From Brevirhabdus sp. (GTDB lineage Bacteria > Pseudomonadota > Alphaproteobacteria > Rhodobacterales > Rhodobacteraceae): DNA of 64,000 nucleotides. Shown piece after piece: positions 15,855 through 28,290 of this stretch; positions within the stretch are counted from its first letter, which is position 1; every line of letters begins with the position of its first letter. Where the stretch lies: assembly GCA_024637315.1 (NCBI GenBank), contig JAGXFH010000025.1:1-64000 (forward strand), in the 5' to 3' direction. Below the pieces are notes generated by a model, which saw only the letters and a list, made by a program, of their open reading frames with translations, searched no databases and was not told where the DNA came from. The position numbers and the translations under genes were made by a program.

Positions 15855-16688
15855 TCAGTGACGCCGCGCATCGGCGGGATAAACCCCCAGAAGCGTCATG
15901 TGCGTGGTGAAGAATTGCAGCTCTTCCAGCGCCAGTTGCACGTTTCGATCATCGGGATGGCCCTCGATATCCGCATAGAACTGGGTCGCTGAAAAGACGC
16001 CGTCGACCATGTAGCTTTCCAGCTTGGTCATGTTGACGCCGTTGGTGGCAAAGCCGCCCATCGCCTTGTAAAGCGCCGCCGGAATGTTGCGGACCCGGAA
16101 CACGAACGACGTGATCATCCCGTGCTTGCCGCGCCGTTTGAAATCCGGCTCGCGCGCCATGATCAGGAACCGTGTGGTGTTGTTGTCGTAATCCTCGATA
16201 TGCCGGGCCAGAACCTGCAACCCGTAGATTTCGCCCGCCAGTTCCGATGCCAGCGCGGCCTGTTTCGGGTCGCCGAGCTTGGCGACATGCTGCGCCGAGC
16301 CGGCGGTATCGGCGCCGGTGACCGGTCGGATACCCTTTGAGCGCAGGAAATCGCGGCACTGGCCCAGCAGCACGGTATGGCTCATCGCGCTCTCGACGTA
16401 ATCCAGCCGCGCGCCCGGCACGCCCAGAAGATTGATGTGAACCCGCACAAAGGCCTCGTCGACGATATTTAGCCCAGAGGAGGGCAGCAGATGATGGATG
16501 TCCGCTACCCGGCCATATGTCGAGTTCTCGACCGGCAGCATCGCCAGATCAGCCTGACCCTTGCGCACGGTTTCGATCGTGTCCTCGAAGGTCGCGCAGG
16601 GGATCGCTTCCAGGTCCGGGCGAGCCTCGCGGCATGCCTGATGAGAATACGCGCCCAACTCTCCCTGAAAGGCAATCCGGTCCGGCAT
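15855..16688 (-). CDS. pheA: Prephenate dehydratase
   Basis: This 277-residue enzyme converts prephenate to phenylpyruvate in phenylalanine synthesis. The catalytic region begins RIAFQGELGAYSH and includes PVENSTYGRV and the TRF motif (NNTTRFLIMAREP, about residues 174-186). A C-terminal ACT domain follows, with a variant ESYMVDG in place of the usual ESRP. There is no chorismate mutase domain, so this is the monofunctional form. The ACT domain implies feedback control by phenylalanine. The gene diverges from the cytochrome c gene. Confidence 0.95.
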   Translation of the reverse strand: MPDRIAFQGELGAYSHQACREARPDLEAIPCATFEDTIETVRKGQADLAMLPVENSTYGRVADIHHLLPSSGLNIVDEAFVRVHINLLGVPGARLDYVESAMSHTVLLGQCRDFLRSKGIRPVTGADTAGSAQHVAKLGDPKQAALASELAGEIYGLQVLARHIEDYDNNTTRFLIMAREPDFKRRGKHGMITSFVFRVRNIPAALYKAMGGFATNGVNMTKLESYMVDGVFSATQFYADIEGHPDDRNVQLALEELQFFTTHMTLLGVYPADARRH

Positions 16689-16803
16689 GGGTAAATTCGT
16701 CCCTGTTTTCGCATCTGCGCGTTTGGTCGCGGGTCTTATACCTTGAAACTTGTCGAGGGAAACGGATAGATAGCGGCAAATTCAGCACAAGACGGATCGC
16801 GAC

Positions 16804-17328
16804 ATGTTCGACACAATGACAATGACCAAGATCATCGGCGGCCTTTGCGGCACCTTCCTGGTCTTCCTGCTGGGCAAATGGGCGGCCGAAAGCCTGTATC
16901 ACGTCGGGACTGTAAGCCACGCCGAGGGTGAAGAACACGCAATGGCCTATCCGATCGAGGTCGACGGCGACACCGGAGGCGGCGAGGCCGAGGAAGTCGT
17001 GGATTTCGCCACTCTGATGGCGTCGGCCGATCCGGCGTCAGGCGAAAAGGTCTTTGGCAAGTGCAGGGCCTGCCACAAGCTGGACGGCTCGAACGGTACC
17101 GGCCCGCATCTGGATGGCGTTGTCGGCCGAGAGATTGCCGCGGTGGGTGATTACAGCTATTCGTCGGCGCTCGCCGAATTGCCGGGCGGCTGGACGCCCG
17201 AGGAACTGGATGGGTTCATCGCCGACCCGAGGGGCTATGCGCCGGGCACCAAGATGACCTTCGCTGGCATTCCGAAGCCCGAGGATCGCGTTGATCTGAT
17301 CGCATACCTGGAAAGCGTCGGCGGCTGA
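16804..17328 (+). CDS. Membrane-anchored cytochrome c (cytochrome c-y / c552 type)
   Basis: This 174-residue electron carrier has an uncleaved N-terminal anchor (about residues 8-25, [15 protein letters not shown]) and an acidic flexible linker (about 40-70). The cytochrome c domain has heme motif CRACH at 87-91 and axial Met at about 151 (GTKMTFAGI). The arrangement is that of cytochrome c-y (CycY/CycM), which carries electrons from bc1 to terminal oxidases. A terminator follows directly. Confidence 0.9.
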   Translation: MFDTMTMTKIIGGLCGTFLVFLLGKWAAESLYHVGTVSHAEGEEHAMAYPIEVDGDTGGGEAEEVVDFATLMASADPASGEKVFGKCRACHKLDGSNGTGPHLDGVVGREIAAVGDYSYSSALAELPGGWTPEELDGFIADPRGYAPGTKMTFAGIPKPEDRVDLIAYLESVGG

Positions 17329-17357
17329 TCGGCACACCGCTTTCGACACCCTTGTCA

Positions 17358-17385
17358 GGCCGCCCGTCCGGGCGGCTTTTCTGTT
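17358..17385 (+). terminator. Rho-independent terminator after the cytochrome c gene
   Basis: An 8-bp stem (GCCGCCCG / CGGGCGGC) with a 2-base loop is followed by TTTTCTGTTT. Confidence 0.8.
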
Positions 17386-17547
17386 TCCCGCAACTGCGAG
17401 GCCGGTATCGGATTCAGCCCGGTCCGCCGAGCGAGGCGTTCACAAGAGCTTCACGTATATTCAACTTGATTGTTCGCCGGCGCCCCCTTTAGCCTTGGCG
17501 TGATGCTTCGGTCACGCCCCAGACCGCCCATGATGAAGGAGACGAAG

Positions 17548-19446
17548 ATGCAGCCAGACCCACGGACCGCCAGGACGCTTGCTCGGTCGACAAGTGCACG
17601 CTTGGGGCAGCGTCTGATCCTGGGATTGTCGCTGATCTTCCTGACGCTGCTCTGGGCCGCCAGTGGCGGAGCAGAGGAGATCATCGAAGCCGACGGGTAC
17701 TCGACCTTCGGCGAGTTCAAATACGGCCCCGATTTCGAGCATCTGGACTACGTGAACCCGGACGCCCCTAAAGGCGGCGAAATCTCGGTCTGGGCGCAGG
17801 GCACGTTCGACACGTTCAATCCCTATTCGTCAAAGGGCCGCGCCGGGGCGCTGTCCACCATCGGCTACGAATCCTTGCTGGTCGGCACCGCGGATGAGGT
17901 CAGCGCCGAATACTGCCTGCTTTGCGAAAGTCTTGAATATCCCGAAAGCGAGGATTGGGTGATATTCCACATGCGCAAGGATGCCAGGTTTTCGGATGGC
18001 ACGCCGGTCACCGCGCATGACGTGGTGTTCAGCCATTTCCTGCTGCTGGAACAGGGCCTGCCGTCCTATGCTTCCGCCGTCAAGGCGCTGATCCCCGAGG
18101 CCGAGGCGCTGGACGATTACACCGTCAAGTTCACCTTTGCGCCGGACGTGCCGCGCAAGAACCTGATCAATCAGGCCGGCGGGGTGCCGGTCTGGTCGAA
18201 GGACTGGTATGAAAGAACCGGCACCCGGCTGGATGAAAGCTCGCTGGAAATCTCCCCCGGTTCGGGACCCTACGTGCTGGACAGCTACGACATCAACCGC
18301 CGCATCGTCTACAAGCGCAACCCCGACTACTGGGGCAAGGACCTGCCGATCAATGTCGGGCGGCACAATTTCGATACGATCCGGGTGGAATATTTCGCCG
18401 ACAGCCAGGCCGCGATGGAGGCGTTTAAGGCCGGCGAATACACCTTCCGTCAGGAGACCAGCAGCCTGAGTTGGGCCACGGCCTATGACTTTCCGGCGGT
18501 GGACAAGGGCTGGGTGAAGCTGGAAGAGTTGGACGACGGCACGCTTCCGGGCGCCACCGGTTTCGTATTCAACCTGCGCCGCGAAAAGTTCCAGGACATC
18601 CGCGTGCGCGAGGCGCTGGCGCTGATGTTCAACTTCACCTGGACCAACGCGTCACTGCAATACGGTCTCTTTGAGCAGCGCGACAGCTTCTGGCAGGGCA
18701 GCCAACTGGAGGCGAAAGGCGTACCGGAAGGCGATGAACTGGCGCTTCTTGAATCTGTCGGCGATCTGATCGACCCGGCCATCCTGACCGAGCCGGCAGT
18801 GATGGCCCATACATCCGGCGACCGCCAGATGGACCGCACGAACCTGCGGCGTGCATCGGGATTGCTTGAAGAGGCCGGATGGATCGTTGGCGATGACGGC
18901 GTTCGCCGCAAGGATGGCGAAACGCTGAGCGTCGAGTTCCTGTCGGTCAGCCCGACTTTCGACCGGATCATCATGCCCTATATCGAAAACCTCAAGCAAC
19001 TGGGCGTCGATGCGATCTACAACCGGGTTGATCCCTCGCAATACACCAATCGCGAACGCGCCTTCGACTGGGACATGATCTTTGACGGCTACACCGTCGG
19101 CCTTGAAGAGGGTCTTGGCCTTGACCAGCGTTTCGGCAAGGGCGGCATAGGGGATGTGTTCAACCCGGCGGGTTATTCCTCGGAGGCGGTGGACAAGCTG
19201 ATCGAGGTCGCCGTCGATGCCGAAACCTACGATGAAATGGCAACGGCCGTCCGTGCCATCGACCGGATCATGCGCGCCGAACGCTTCATGGTGCCGGTCT
19301 GGTATCTGGGCAAGTACTGGGTCGCCTATTACGATATGTTCGAACATCCCGAATTGATGCCGCCCTATTCGCTGGGACATCTTGATTTCTGGTGGTTCAA
19401 TGCCGAAAAGGCCGCCGAGTTGAAGGCAGTCGGGGCGCTGCGCTAG
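17548..19446 (+). CDS. yejA: ABC transporter periplasmic peptide-binding protein YejA
   Basis: This 632-residue family-5 solute-binding protein is the first gene of a yejABEF operon. An N-terminal signal sequence ([20 protein letters not shown]) is followed by [21 protein letters not shown], a YejA-type opening, and SBP_bac_5 motifs such as DAPKGGE and [14 protein letters not shown]. The ATG at 17548 was chosen because AAGGAG lies 6 bases before it. In-frame starts at 17530 and 17533 are less well placed. YejABEF imports oligopeptides and, in Escherichia coli, microcin C. Confidence 0.92.
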   Translation: MQPDPRTARTLARSTSARLGQRLILGLSLIFLTLLWAASGGAEEIIEADGYSTFGEFKYGPDFEHLDYVNPDAPKGGEISVWAQGTFDTFNPYSSKGRAGALSTIGYESLLVGTADEVSAEYCLLCESLEYPESEDWVIFHMRKDARFSDGTPVTAHDVVFSHFLLLEQGLPSYASAVKALIPEAEALDDYTVKFTFAPDVPRKNLINQAGGVPVWSKDWYERTGTRLDESSLEISPGSGPYVLDSYDINRRIVYKRNPDYWGKDLPINVGRHNFDTIRVEYFADSQAAMEAFKAGEYTFRQETSSLSWATAYDFPAVDKGWVKLEELDDGTLPGATGFVFNLRREKFQDIRVREALALMFNFTWTNASLQYGLFEQRDSFWQGSQLEAKGVPEGDELALLESVGDLIDPAILTEPAVMAHTSGDRQMDRTNLRRASGLLEEAGWIVGDDGVRRKDGETLSVEFLSVSPTFDRIIMPYIENLKQLGVDAIYNRVDPSQYTNRERAFDWDMIFDGYTVGLEEGLGLDQRFGKGGIGDVFNPAGYSSEAVDKLIEVAVDAETYDEMATAVRAIDRIMRAERFMVPVWYLGKYWVAYYDMFEHPELMPPYSLGHLDFWWFNAEKAAELKAVGALR

Positions 19447-19468
19447 GCGCAGCGGACAGGAAGGCCAG

Positions 19469-20554
19469 ATGGGCGCATATATTCTCAGGCGGCTGTTGCT
19501 GATCATCCCGACGCTTCTCGGAGTCATGATCATCAACTTCACACTCACCCAATTCGTGCCCGGCGGCCCGATCGAGCAGATCATCGCCAACATGCAGGGC
19601 CAGGGCGATGTTTTCGCGACCATCGCCGGCGGTACGGGCGATGCCGCGGTCGGCGCGCAGGGCGGCGACAGCGAATATGCAGGCGCGCGTGGTCTGCCCC
19701 CGGAATTCATCGAGCGGCTGGAAAAACAGTTCGGTTTCGACAAGCCGCCACTGGAACGCTTTTTCAGCATGATGTGGGATTACATGCGCTTCGATTTCGG
19801 CGAGAGCTATTTCCGCTCGATCGGCGTGCTGGAACTGGTCTGGGAAAAGCTGCCGGTCTCGATTTCGCTCGGGCTGTGGTCGACGATCATCGCCTATGCG
19901 GTCTCGATCCCGCTGGGCATCCGCAAGGCAGTGCGCGACGGGTCCGGGTTCGACACCTGGACAAGCGGCATCATCATCGTTGCCTATGCGATCCCCGGAT
20001 TCCTGTTCGCGATCCTGTTGCTGGTGCTGTTCGCCGGAGGGTCCTACTGGCAGGTCTTTCCCCTGCGCGGCCTGACCTCTGACAACTGGGAAAGCCTGTC
20101 GTGGTTCAGCAAGATCGTCGACTATTTCTGGCATATCGCCTTGCCGGTTGCCGCCTCGACGATCTCGGCCTTTGCGACGCTGACGCTTCTGACCAAGAAC
20201 AGCTTTCTGGACGAGATCAAGAAGCAGTATGTGATCACCGCCAAGGCCAAGGGACTGGCTGAAAGCCGGGTGCTTTACGGTCATGTCTTCCGCAACGCCA
20301 TGCTGATCGTGATCGCTGGCTTCCCGTCGGTTTTCATCGGTGTCTTTTTCGGCGGCTCGCTGATCATCGAGACGATCTTCTCTCTTGATGGCCTCGGCCG
20401 ACTGGGGTTCGAGGCGGCGGTGGCCCGCGATTACCCGGTGATTTTCGGCACTCTGTTCTTCTTCGGGCTGATGGGCCTTCTGATCGGCATCCTGTCTGAC
20501 CTGATGTATGTCTTCGTCGATCCCCGCATCGACTTCGAGGTGCGCGAGACATGA
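19469..20554 (+). CDS. yejB: ABC transporter permease YejB
   Basis: This 361-residue inner-membrane permease begins [21 protein letters not shown], typical of the DppB/OppB/YejB family. Several transmembrane helices are visible, and the EAA loop lies near [15 protein letters not shown]. The long periplasmic insert after TM1 (about residues 40-90) is usual for YejB. It follows yejA by 22 bases and overlaps yejE by 4 bases (ATGA). Confidence 0.94.
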   Translation: MGAYILRRLLLIIPTLLGVMIINFTLTQFVPGGPIEQIIANMQGQGDVFATIAGGTGDAAVGAQGGDSEYAGARGLPPEFIERLEKQFGFDKPPLERFFSMMWDYMRFDFGESYFRSIGVLELVWEKLPVSISLGLWSTIIAYAVSIPLGIRKAVRDGSGFDTWTSGIIIVAYAIPGFLFAILLLVLFAGGSYWQVFPLRGLTSDNWESLSWFSKIVDYFWHIALPVAASTISAFATLTLLTKNSFLDEIKKQYVITAKAKGLAESRVLYGHVFRNAMLIVIAGFPSVFIGVFFGGSLIIETIFSLDGLGRLGFEAAVARDYPVIFGTLFFFGLMGLLIGILSDLMYVFVDPRIDFEVRET

Positions 20555-21656
20555 TCCTTTCGCCGCTGAACCAGCGCCGCTGGCGCAACTTCACCCGCAA
20601 CCGTCGGGCCTACTGGTCGCTGATCATCTTCTCGGTGCTCTTCGGGCTGTCGTTGTTTGCAGAGTTCATTGCCAACGACAAACCGATCCTTGTCAGTTAT
20701 CGCGGCGAATTGCGGATGCCGATCTTCCAATTCTACCCCGAAACCGCCTTTGGCGGCGATTTCAAGACCGAGGCGATCTACCGGGATATCGAGGTCAAAT
20801 GCCTGATCGTGTCTGGCGGCCTTGACGCCTGTTGGGACGATCCCCAAGGCGTATATGAGCAGGCGCAAACCGGCATGGTGGATGGCGAGACGATCGAGAA
20901 GGGCTGGATGCTGTGGCCGCCGATCCCCTACAAGTTCAACACCATTTCGGATGTACAGGGTGTGGCGCCGGCACCGCCGAACTGGGACAATCACATCCTG
21001 GGCACCGACGACACCAAGCGCGACGTTCTGGCACGGGTGATCTACGGCTTCCGGCTGTCGATCTATTTCACCATCATGGTCACGGTCGCCACTTCGCTTC
21101 TAGGTATCCTCGCGGGCGCGGTGCAGGGCTACTTCGGCGGCTGGACCGACCTTCTGTTCCAGCGGTTCCTGGAAATCTGGGGCTCTACCCCGTCGCTCTA
21201 CGTCATCATCATCCTCTTCGCGATCCTCGGACGAAGTTTCTGGCTTCTTGTCTTCATCACCATCCTGTTCGGCTGGCCTGCCTTGGTCGGCGTCGTGCGT
21301 GCTGAATTCCTGCGCGCCCGGAACTTCGAATATGTTCGCGCCGCCCGCGCGCTGGGCGTGTCGAACTGGGTGATCATGTTCCGCCACATGCTGCCGAACG
21401 CGATGGTCGCCACCGTCACCATGCTGCCGTTCATCATCACCGGCACCATCGGCACGCTGGCCTCGCTCGATTTTCTCGGCTTCGGCCTGCCCTCCTCGGC
21501 CCCGTCGCTCGGCGAACTGACCCTGCAGGCCAAGCAGAACCTGCAGGCGCCCTGGCTCGGCTTCACCGCCTTCTTCACCTACGCGATCATGCTGTCGCTG
21601 CTGGTCTTCGTCTTCGAGGGTGTGCGCGATGCCTTCGATCCGCGAAAGACCTTTCA

Positions 21657-21660
<4 letters not shown>
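20551..21660 (+). CDS. yejE: ABC transporter permease YejE
   Basis: This 369-residue DppC/OppC-type permease begins [19 protein letters not shown], followed by TM1 and a long periplasmic segment. The typical [21 protein letters not shown] and the cytoplasmic EAA region [23 protein letters not shown] come next. It forms the transmembrane pore with YejB. The 4-base overlaps on both sides show tight translational coupling. Confidence 0.94.
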
Positions 21661-23258
<1,598 letters not shown>

Positions 23259-23399
23259 ACGGGTCCGGCGCGCGGTCAGCCGCTACGACAAGGTCCGCAT
23301 TCTTCTGTTCGAAAATATGCTGGCCGAAAGCATGGCGAGCGTTCGGCAGGATGCGCAACAGGATCTGTGTTGCCGCAAGGCTTCTCGATCTGAAAAGCT

Positions 23400-25061
23400 T
23401 CAGCTTGGCCCGACCGTGTCGCAGGGCAGACTGCGCGCCGCAAGTCTTCGGCAGGCAAGCGCCGCGGTTTCCTGGGTCATGCCGACGAAGTTGGCGTCAA
23501 AGCCACCGCCTTGGGCGACCACCTTGCGCAACGCCTCGTCCAATGTCCCAAGCTCGTGCAGGGCGGTCTTAAGCAGCACCCGTTCGGCCTCGTATCGGGA
23601 ATTATAGCGCCCGACATTGATCCCCCAGAACCGCCCGCCAGAGGTCGAAATCCGGGTCACGACCTCGGGTTCGTTGGTGACCGGTTCGGCAATCATGATC
23701 TGTTGCGCCGGACTGGCCGAGGCCAGGATCAGTTCTGCCGGGCGCGGCTCGGGCGCCGGCAAGCCGCTTTCGGCGGCTGCCGCGACGATCCAGGTGGCTG
23801 GTTGGGCGGGGGCGGGCGCTGGCGCGGGGCCGATAACTTCGGGACTGGCCTCGGCCACGACCATAACCTCCTGCGTTTCGGTCTTGGCCGGAGCCTCTGG
23901 CTCCGGCGCTGCCTCTGCCACCACGATCTCGGGCCTTGGCTCGGGCGGGATCACTGAAAGTGGTGCGGCTGTCGGTTCAGGCTCGGCCACTGGCTCCAGC
24001 GCTGCATGCACTTCCTGCAAGGCCGACTGGATATCGTCGGCCATGGCCAACAGCACTTCGTTGGAGGGCGGATCTGGCACAGGGCCGGGGCGCGGCACTG
24101 GCCTCAGACTCTTGCTCGGCGCGCCGACCAGACGCAACACCTTGCCGGCAGCCAGGCTCTCGCCATTGCCAGAGGGCGCGATTTCAGGATCGGCGTTCAC
24201 GTAGTTCGGCAAGGGTGGTTTGCTTGTCCGCACACTCGATGGCGCCCGGCGAAAGCCCATATCCATCAGTTCGGCCACCTTGGCATTGCGGTCGCTGGTC
24301 GAGCGGCCGCCGAAAACCGTGGTGATGATCCGCACACCGTCGCGTTCGGCCGAGGCGACCAGATTGAACCCTGCGGCATTGGTATAGCCGGTCTTGATCC
24401 CGTCCGCGCCGCGATAACTGGCAAGAAAACGGCGATTGGTGTGCGCCACCTTCTGCACCCCGGCATCGGTCGTCAGGCGCGAGAAGAGGTTGTAGTACTC
24501 TGGAAAGTCATAGAACAGCCGCCGCCCCATCACCGTCATGTCGCGCGCCGTCGAAAGATGCCCTGCCTCGGTCAGCCCGTGGGCGTTCTTGAAGGTCGTG
24601 CGGCTCATTCCCAGCGCCTGCGCGGTGCGGGTCATCCGGCGCGCAAAGGCCGCTTCAGAGCCTTCGATCGCCTCTCCGATGGCGGTCGCGGCATCGTTGG
24701 CCGACTTGACCGCGGCGGCCCGCACAAGGTAGCGCAGCTTTATCTTCTGTCCGGGCTTCAAGCCCAATTTCGACGGCGGTTCGCTCGCGGCCGTCCTCGA
24801 GATCGTGACAATCGTATCCATCGAGATCTCGCCGCGGCGCACGGCCTCGAAGGTGATGTAGAGCGTCATCATCTTGGTCAGCGAGGCGGGATGCAGCCGG
24901 GTATCGGCATTGCGCGAATGCAGCACCTCACCGGATCGCGCATCCATCACCATTGCCGCATGCGGCGCCGAACGGGCCTGCAACGGCGGCAACAGGGCCA
25001 ACACGGTCAATGCCAATAAGAATAGCCCGAACCGGGCAATCTGCCCCAGACGTTTTTCCAC
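23400..25061 (-). CDS. D-alanyl-D-alanine carboxypeptidase (DacA type) with long C-terminal extension
   Basis: This 553-residue penicillin-binding protein trims peptidoglycan stem peptides in the periplasm. It has a signal peptide (FGLFLLALTVLALLPPLQARS) and all three S11 motifs: SLTK at 60-63, SAN at 120-122 and KTG at 223-225. An Ala/Pro/Glu-rich low-complexity linker (about residues 340-470) leads to a C-terminal module (WGINVGRYNSRYEAERVLLK) that looks like a SPOR domain, which would target it to denuded glycan at the septum. The start is GTG at 25061 after AAGGCGAG. Confidence 0.9.
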   Translation of the reverse strand: MEKRLGQIARFGLFLLALTVLALLPPLQARSAPHAAMVMDARSGEVLHSRNADTRLHPASLTKMMTLYITFEAVRRGEISMDTIVTISRTAASEPPSKLGLKPGQKIKLRYLVRAAAVKSANDAATAIGEAIEGSEAAFARRMTRTAQALGMSRTTFKNAHGLTEAGHLSTARDMTVMGRRLFYDFPEYYNLFSRLTTDAGVQKVAHTNRRFLASYRGADGIKTGYTNAAGFNLVASAERDGVRIITTVFGGRSTSDRNAKVAELMDMGFRRAPSSVRTSKPPLPNYVNADPEIAPSGNGESLAAGKVLRLVGAPSKSLRPVPRPGPVPDPPSNEVLLAMADDIQSALQEVHAALEPVAEPEPTAAPLSVIPPEPRPEIVVAEAAPEPEAPAKTETQEVMVVAEASPEVIGPAPAPAPAQPATWIVAAAAESGLPAPEPRPAELILASASPAQQIMIAEPVTNEPEVVTRISTSGGRFWGINVGRYNSRYEAERVLLKTALHELGTLDEALRKVVAQGGGFDANFVGMTQETAALACRRLAARSLPCDTVGPS

Positions 25062-25263
25062 GTCGCTCGCCTTCTACTGCCTCAAGATGCCGGGATCTTT
25101 TGTCCCTGACTTTCTTTTATTGCGAACACGCTAGCACAAGTCGCACAATCGGAAAACACCTTATTTTCAATACCTTTGAGCCTGTTTCTAAGATACCTCA
25201 CCGACATCTAGTGGTTAATGCCGGTTCACCTACAACATGCTCAATCATGACCGGATTGTGGCG

Positions 25264-25971
25264 TCAGCGGCTTCGGATCTCGTCGATCACTTCGGCCAAA
25301 TCGCCCAGATCGGGTATCTCGCGGAACCGCGCATGGCCTTTGGGCGGCGCGTGATGCTCCAGTTCCCAAGTCAGATGATGCGGCACATGCACACCCCAGC
25401 CGCCCGCCTCGATCACCGGCACCACATCGGATTTCAGCGAATTGCCGACCATCAGCGCGGCCTCTGCGCCGCCGCCATGGCGGGTGAAGATCTGCCGGTA
25501 GACGACTGCAGTCTTGTCCGAGACGATCTCGACGCCGTCGAACAGTTCGCCCAGACCCGACTGCGCCAACTTGCGCTCCTGATCCAGAAGATCGCCCTTG
25601 GTGATCAAGAGCAGGTGAAATTCGCCCGCGAGCGCCTCGACGGCCTGGCGGGCATTGGGCAGAAGTTCGATCGGATGTTGTAGCATCTCCTGCCCGGCGG
25701 CGATCAGTTCTCGGATAACCGAGGCCGGCACCCGGTCATCGGTCACCTCGATCGCGGTCTCGATCATCGACAAAACAAAACCCTTGATGCCGAAGCCGTA
25801 ATTCCCAAGGTTGCGCCGCTCGGCGGCCAACAGTCGCTCGGCCAGGTGATCGGCCTCGGCATAGTCTGCCAGAAGTCCCGCGAATCGGTCCTGGGTCATC
25901 CGAAAGAACTGTTCGTTCTGCCAAAGCGTATCATCCGCATCGAAACCGATTGTCGTCAGTTTGCCTGCCAT
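25264..25971 (-). CDS. HAD-superfamily hydrolase (YjjG-like)
   Basis: This 235-residue protein has motif [12 protein letters not shown], motif II LLITKGD, motif III Lys in [11 protein letters not shown] and motif [15 protein letters not shown], which is typical of YjjG/HAD-IA nucleotidases. The ATG at 25971 replaces a longer frame start 7 codons upstream because motif I begins directly after it. The substrate is unknown. YjjG-type enzymes act on pyrimidine nucleotides and non-canonical nucleotides. Confidence 0.85.
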   Translation of the reverse strand: MAGKLTTIGFDADDTLWQNEQFFRMTQDRFAGLLADYAEADHLAERLLAAERRNLGNYGFGIKGFVLSMIETAIEVTDDRVPASVIRELIAAGQEMLQHPIELLPNARQAVEALAGEFHLLLITKGDLLDQERKLAQSGLGELFDGVEIVSDKTAVVYRQIFTRHGGGAEAALMVGNSLKSDVVPVIEAGGWGVHVPHHLTWELEHHAPPKGHARFREIPDLGDLAEVIDEIRSR

Positions 25972-26108
25972 ACCGCCCCCATGCCCCAGCAATTCGACCT
26001 TCGCACCCGGCCCGCCCCTTTTCTCTTGGTTGCCAGCGCTTATATAGTCCGCCCAGAGCCATGCAAATTCAAACCCCCGGAGCCTGCCTGTTGAATCCGC
26101 TTTTTCAC

Positions 26109-26432
26109 ATGATGTCTGACAAGACCGACCAGACGGATGGCGAGAGCGGGGTCGTCACCAAGACCAAACCAAAGACCAAGCGCCCGCCGCTTTACAAGGT
26201 GATGCTGCTCAATGACGATTTCACCCCGATGGAATTCGTCGTGCATGTGCTGGAACGCTTCTTCGGCCTCAACCATGCGCAGGCGTTCGAGATCATGCTG
26301 ACAGTCCACAAGAAGGGGCTGGCGGTGGTCGGCGTGTTTTCCTACGAGATTGCCGAAACCAAGGTCAGCCAGGTGATGGATTTCGCGCGCCGCCACCAGC
26401 ATCCGTTGCAATGCACGATGGAAAAGGAATAG
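26109..26432 (+). CDS. clpS: ATP-dependent Clp protease adaptor ClpS
   Basis: This 107-residue N-degron adaptor binds ClpA and delivers substrates with bulky N-terminal residues to ClpAP. After a flexible acidic/lysine-rich N-terminus, the core [38 protein letters not shown] and [10 protein letters not shown] are fully typical. Two adjacent ATGs (26109, 26112) and an earlier one at 26061 are possible starts, and none has a strong ribosome site. The first of the adjacent pair was taken. The frame upstream lacks ClpS similarity. Confidence 0.93.
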   Translation: MMSDKTDQTDGESGVVTKTKPKTKRPPLYKVMLLNDDFTPMEFVVHVLERFFGLNHAQAFEIMLTVHKKGLAVVGVFSYEIAETKVSQVMDFARRHQHPLQCTMEKE

Positions 26433-26448
26433 GGCCGCCGCCCTTGCC

Positions 26449-27444
26449 ATGATCGCCCCGCGCCTCTCCCTTGCGATCGACGACGGAATCCTGTCGGTGC
26501 CCGAAACCGGCCGCATTGCGTTGTTCCGGCCGCGCGCCGGAACCGACCTGTCGGCCTTGCCGAAGGATCGGGTGCAGGTGGTGCAGGGGTTCCGGCCCGA
26601 CCACGATGCGTTTCAGCGTGAAGGTTACGACACCGCGACAGCGGCCGAGGGCGCTTATGCGCTGGCGGTCGTCTTCCTGCCCCGCGCCAAGGCCGAGGCG
26701 CACACCCTGATCGCCGAGGCGATGCAGGTCACTGGCGGCGGACCAGTGGTCGTCGATGGGCAAAAGACCGATGGCGCCGACAGCATCCTGAAGGAGTGCC
26801 GCAGACGTGGCGCAGAGGTCGGCGCGGTGCTGTCCAAGGCGCATGGCAAGATCTTCGTGGCCGAAGGCGGTGACTTTGCCGACTGGGCCGCGGACCGCAA
26901 CGAAATTCGCCTCGCCGAAGGCTTCGCCACCGCACCAGGTATCTTCTCGGCCGATGCGATCGACCGCGGCTCTGCCGCGCTGGCCGCCGCCTTGCCGCGC
27001 GAGATGTCGGGCCGCGTCGCAGATATTGGCGCTGGCTGGGGCTTTCTCGCGCACCAGGTGCTGCGAAGCCCCAAGGTCACCGAATGCCACCTGATCGAGG
27101 CAGACCATGCCGCGCTTGACTGCGCCCGCCGCAACGTCACCGATCCTCGTGCGCGTTTCCATTGGGCCGATGCCACCAGCTTTCATCCCGAAGCGCCGTT
27201 TGACATCGTGGTGATGAACCCGCCCTTCCACGCCAGCCGCGCTGCCGATCCCGACATTGGTCGAGCCTTTATCCAGGCGGCTGCCCGCATGACGAAGCCA
27301 AATGGCACTGTTTGGCTGGTCGCCAACCGCCATCTGCCCTATGAAGCAGCCCTGTCCGCCGCCTTTCACGAGGTGATCGAAGCGGCAGGTGAACCGTCGT
27401 TCAAGGTGTTTCGCGCCGCAAAACCTCGCCGCAAGCCGGCCTGA
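26449..27444 (+). CDS. RsmC/RlmG-like class I methyltransferase
   Basis: This 331-residue protein has an N-terminal degenerate half (about residues 1-150) and a C-terminal SAM-binding half. The latter has VADIGAGWGFLAHQ (about 187-200), the acidic LIEADHAAL and the catalytic NPPFH motif (about 259-263). The two-domain layout and NPPFH match COG2813 enzymes that form m2G in rRNA (RsmC at 16S G1207, RlmG at 23S). It follows clpS by 16 bases and is probably co-transcribed with it. Confidence 0.87.
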   Translation: MIAPRLSLAIDDGILSVPETGRIALFRPRAGTDLSALPKDRVQVVQGFRPDHDAFQREGYDTATAAEGAYALAVVFLPRAKAEAHTLIAEAMQVTGGGPVVVDGQKTDGADSILKECRRRGAEVGAVLSKAHGKIFVAEGGDFADWAADRNEIRLAEGFATAPGIFSADAIDRGSAALAAALPREMSGRVADIGAGWGFLAHQVLRSPKVTECHLIEADHAALDCARRNVTDPRARFHWADATSFHPEAPFDIVVMNPPFHASRAADPDIGRAFIQAAARMTKPNGTVWLVANRHLPYEAALSAAFHEVIEAAGEPSFKVFRAAKPRRKPA

Positions 27445-27470
27445 CCCGGCCTCAATCAGGAACCCGCTCC

Positions 27471-28283
27471 ATGTCCTTCTCGATCAACGGAAAGACCGCC
27501 ATCGTCACCGGGGCCGCCAACGGCATCGGGCTGGCCATCGCCCGGCATTTCGTCGCCCAGGGCGCCAATGTCATGTTCGTCGACATGGACGAGGCGCGGC
27601 TGACCGAGGAATGCGGCGATGCGGCCAGAGAAGACGATAGCGGCCTGCGGCTGTTCTGCGGCGATCTGCGCAAGAAGCTGACCCAGGCGAATCTCTTGTC
27701 GGCCACGATCGACGCTTTCGACCGGGTCGATATCCTGGTCAATGCCAGCCGCCAGATCACTCCGACCGACCCGCTCGATCCTGATGACGATTCGCTTGAC
27801 GTGATGATGCAGCAGAACCTGATCACCAGCTACCGGCTGTCCCAGACCGTCGCCCGCAAGATGATCGCGCGGGCCGAAAAGGACGAGGACAGCGACCGCC
27901 AGATCGGTTCGATCATCAACCTGTCGTCGATTGCGGCGACACGCACCCATCCGCAATTGCTGGCCTATTCGGTCAGCGTCGCGGCGCTGGAGCAGATGAC
28001 CCGCTCGATGGCGCTGGCGCTGGCGTCCAAGGGTATCCGCGTCAACGCGATCTCGTTTGGCAGCGTGATGAGCAACAGCCTGCAGACCGCGCTTCGCGAA
28101 GATGCCGACCTGCGCGACATGCTGATCCGCCGCACCCCGCTTGGCCGCATCGCGGGCGCAAGCGAACTGGTGGACACGGCGCAATACCTCGCCTCGGACG
28201 CCTCGAGCTTTGTGACCGGGCAGGTGCTGGCGGTCGATGGCGGGCGCGGACTTGTCGATTCCGTGGACGCGCCGACGCAGTAA
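27471..28283 (+). CDS. SDR-family protein lacking the catalytic lysine
   Basis: This 270-residue protein has the classical SDR layout: cofactor motif TGAANGIG (13-20), an acidic residue after beta-2 (VDMD), Ser in INLSS (about 152-153) and Tyr166. The position four residues after Tyr166, normally the catalytic Lys of YxxxK, is Val170 (YSVSV). The NAG motif is NAS (91-93). The C-terminal VTGQVLAVDGG is intact. It may still bind NAD(P) but is unlikely to work by the standard mechanism. It lies 27 bases after the rsmC-like gene. Confidence 0.85.
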   Translation: MSFSINGKTAIVTGAANGIGLAIARHFVAQGANVMFVDMDEARLTEECGDAAREDDSGLRLFCGDLRKKLTQANLLSATIDAFDRVDILVNASRQITPTDPLDPDDDSLDVMMQQNLITSYRLSQTVARKMIARAEKDEDSDRQIGSIINLSSIAATRTHPQLLAYSVSVAALEQMTRSMALALASKGIRVNAISFGSVMSNSLQTALREDADLRDMLIRRTPLGRIAGASELVDTAQYLASDASSFVTGQVLAVDGGRGLVDSVDAPTQ

Positions 28284-28290
28284 GGCAGCT

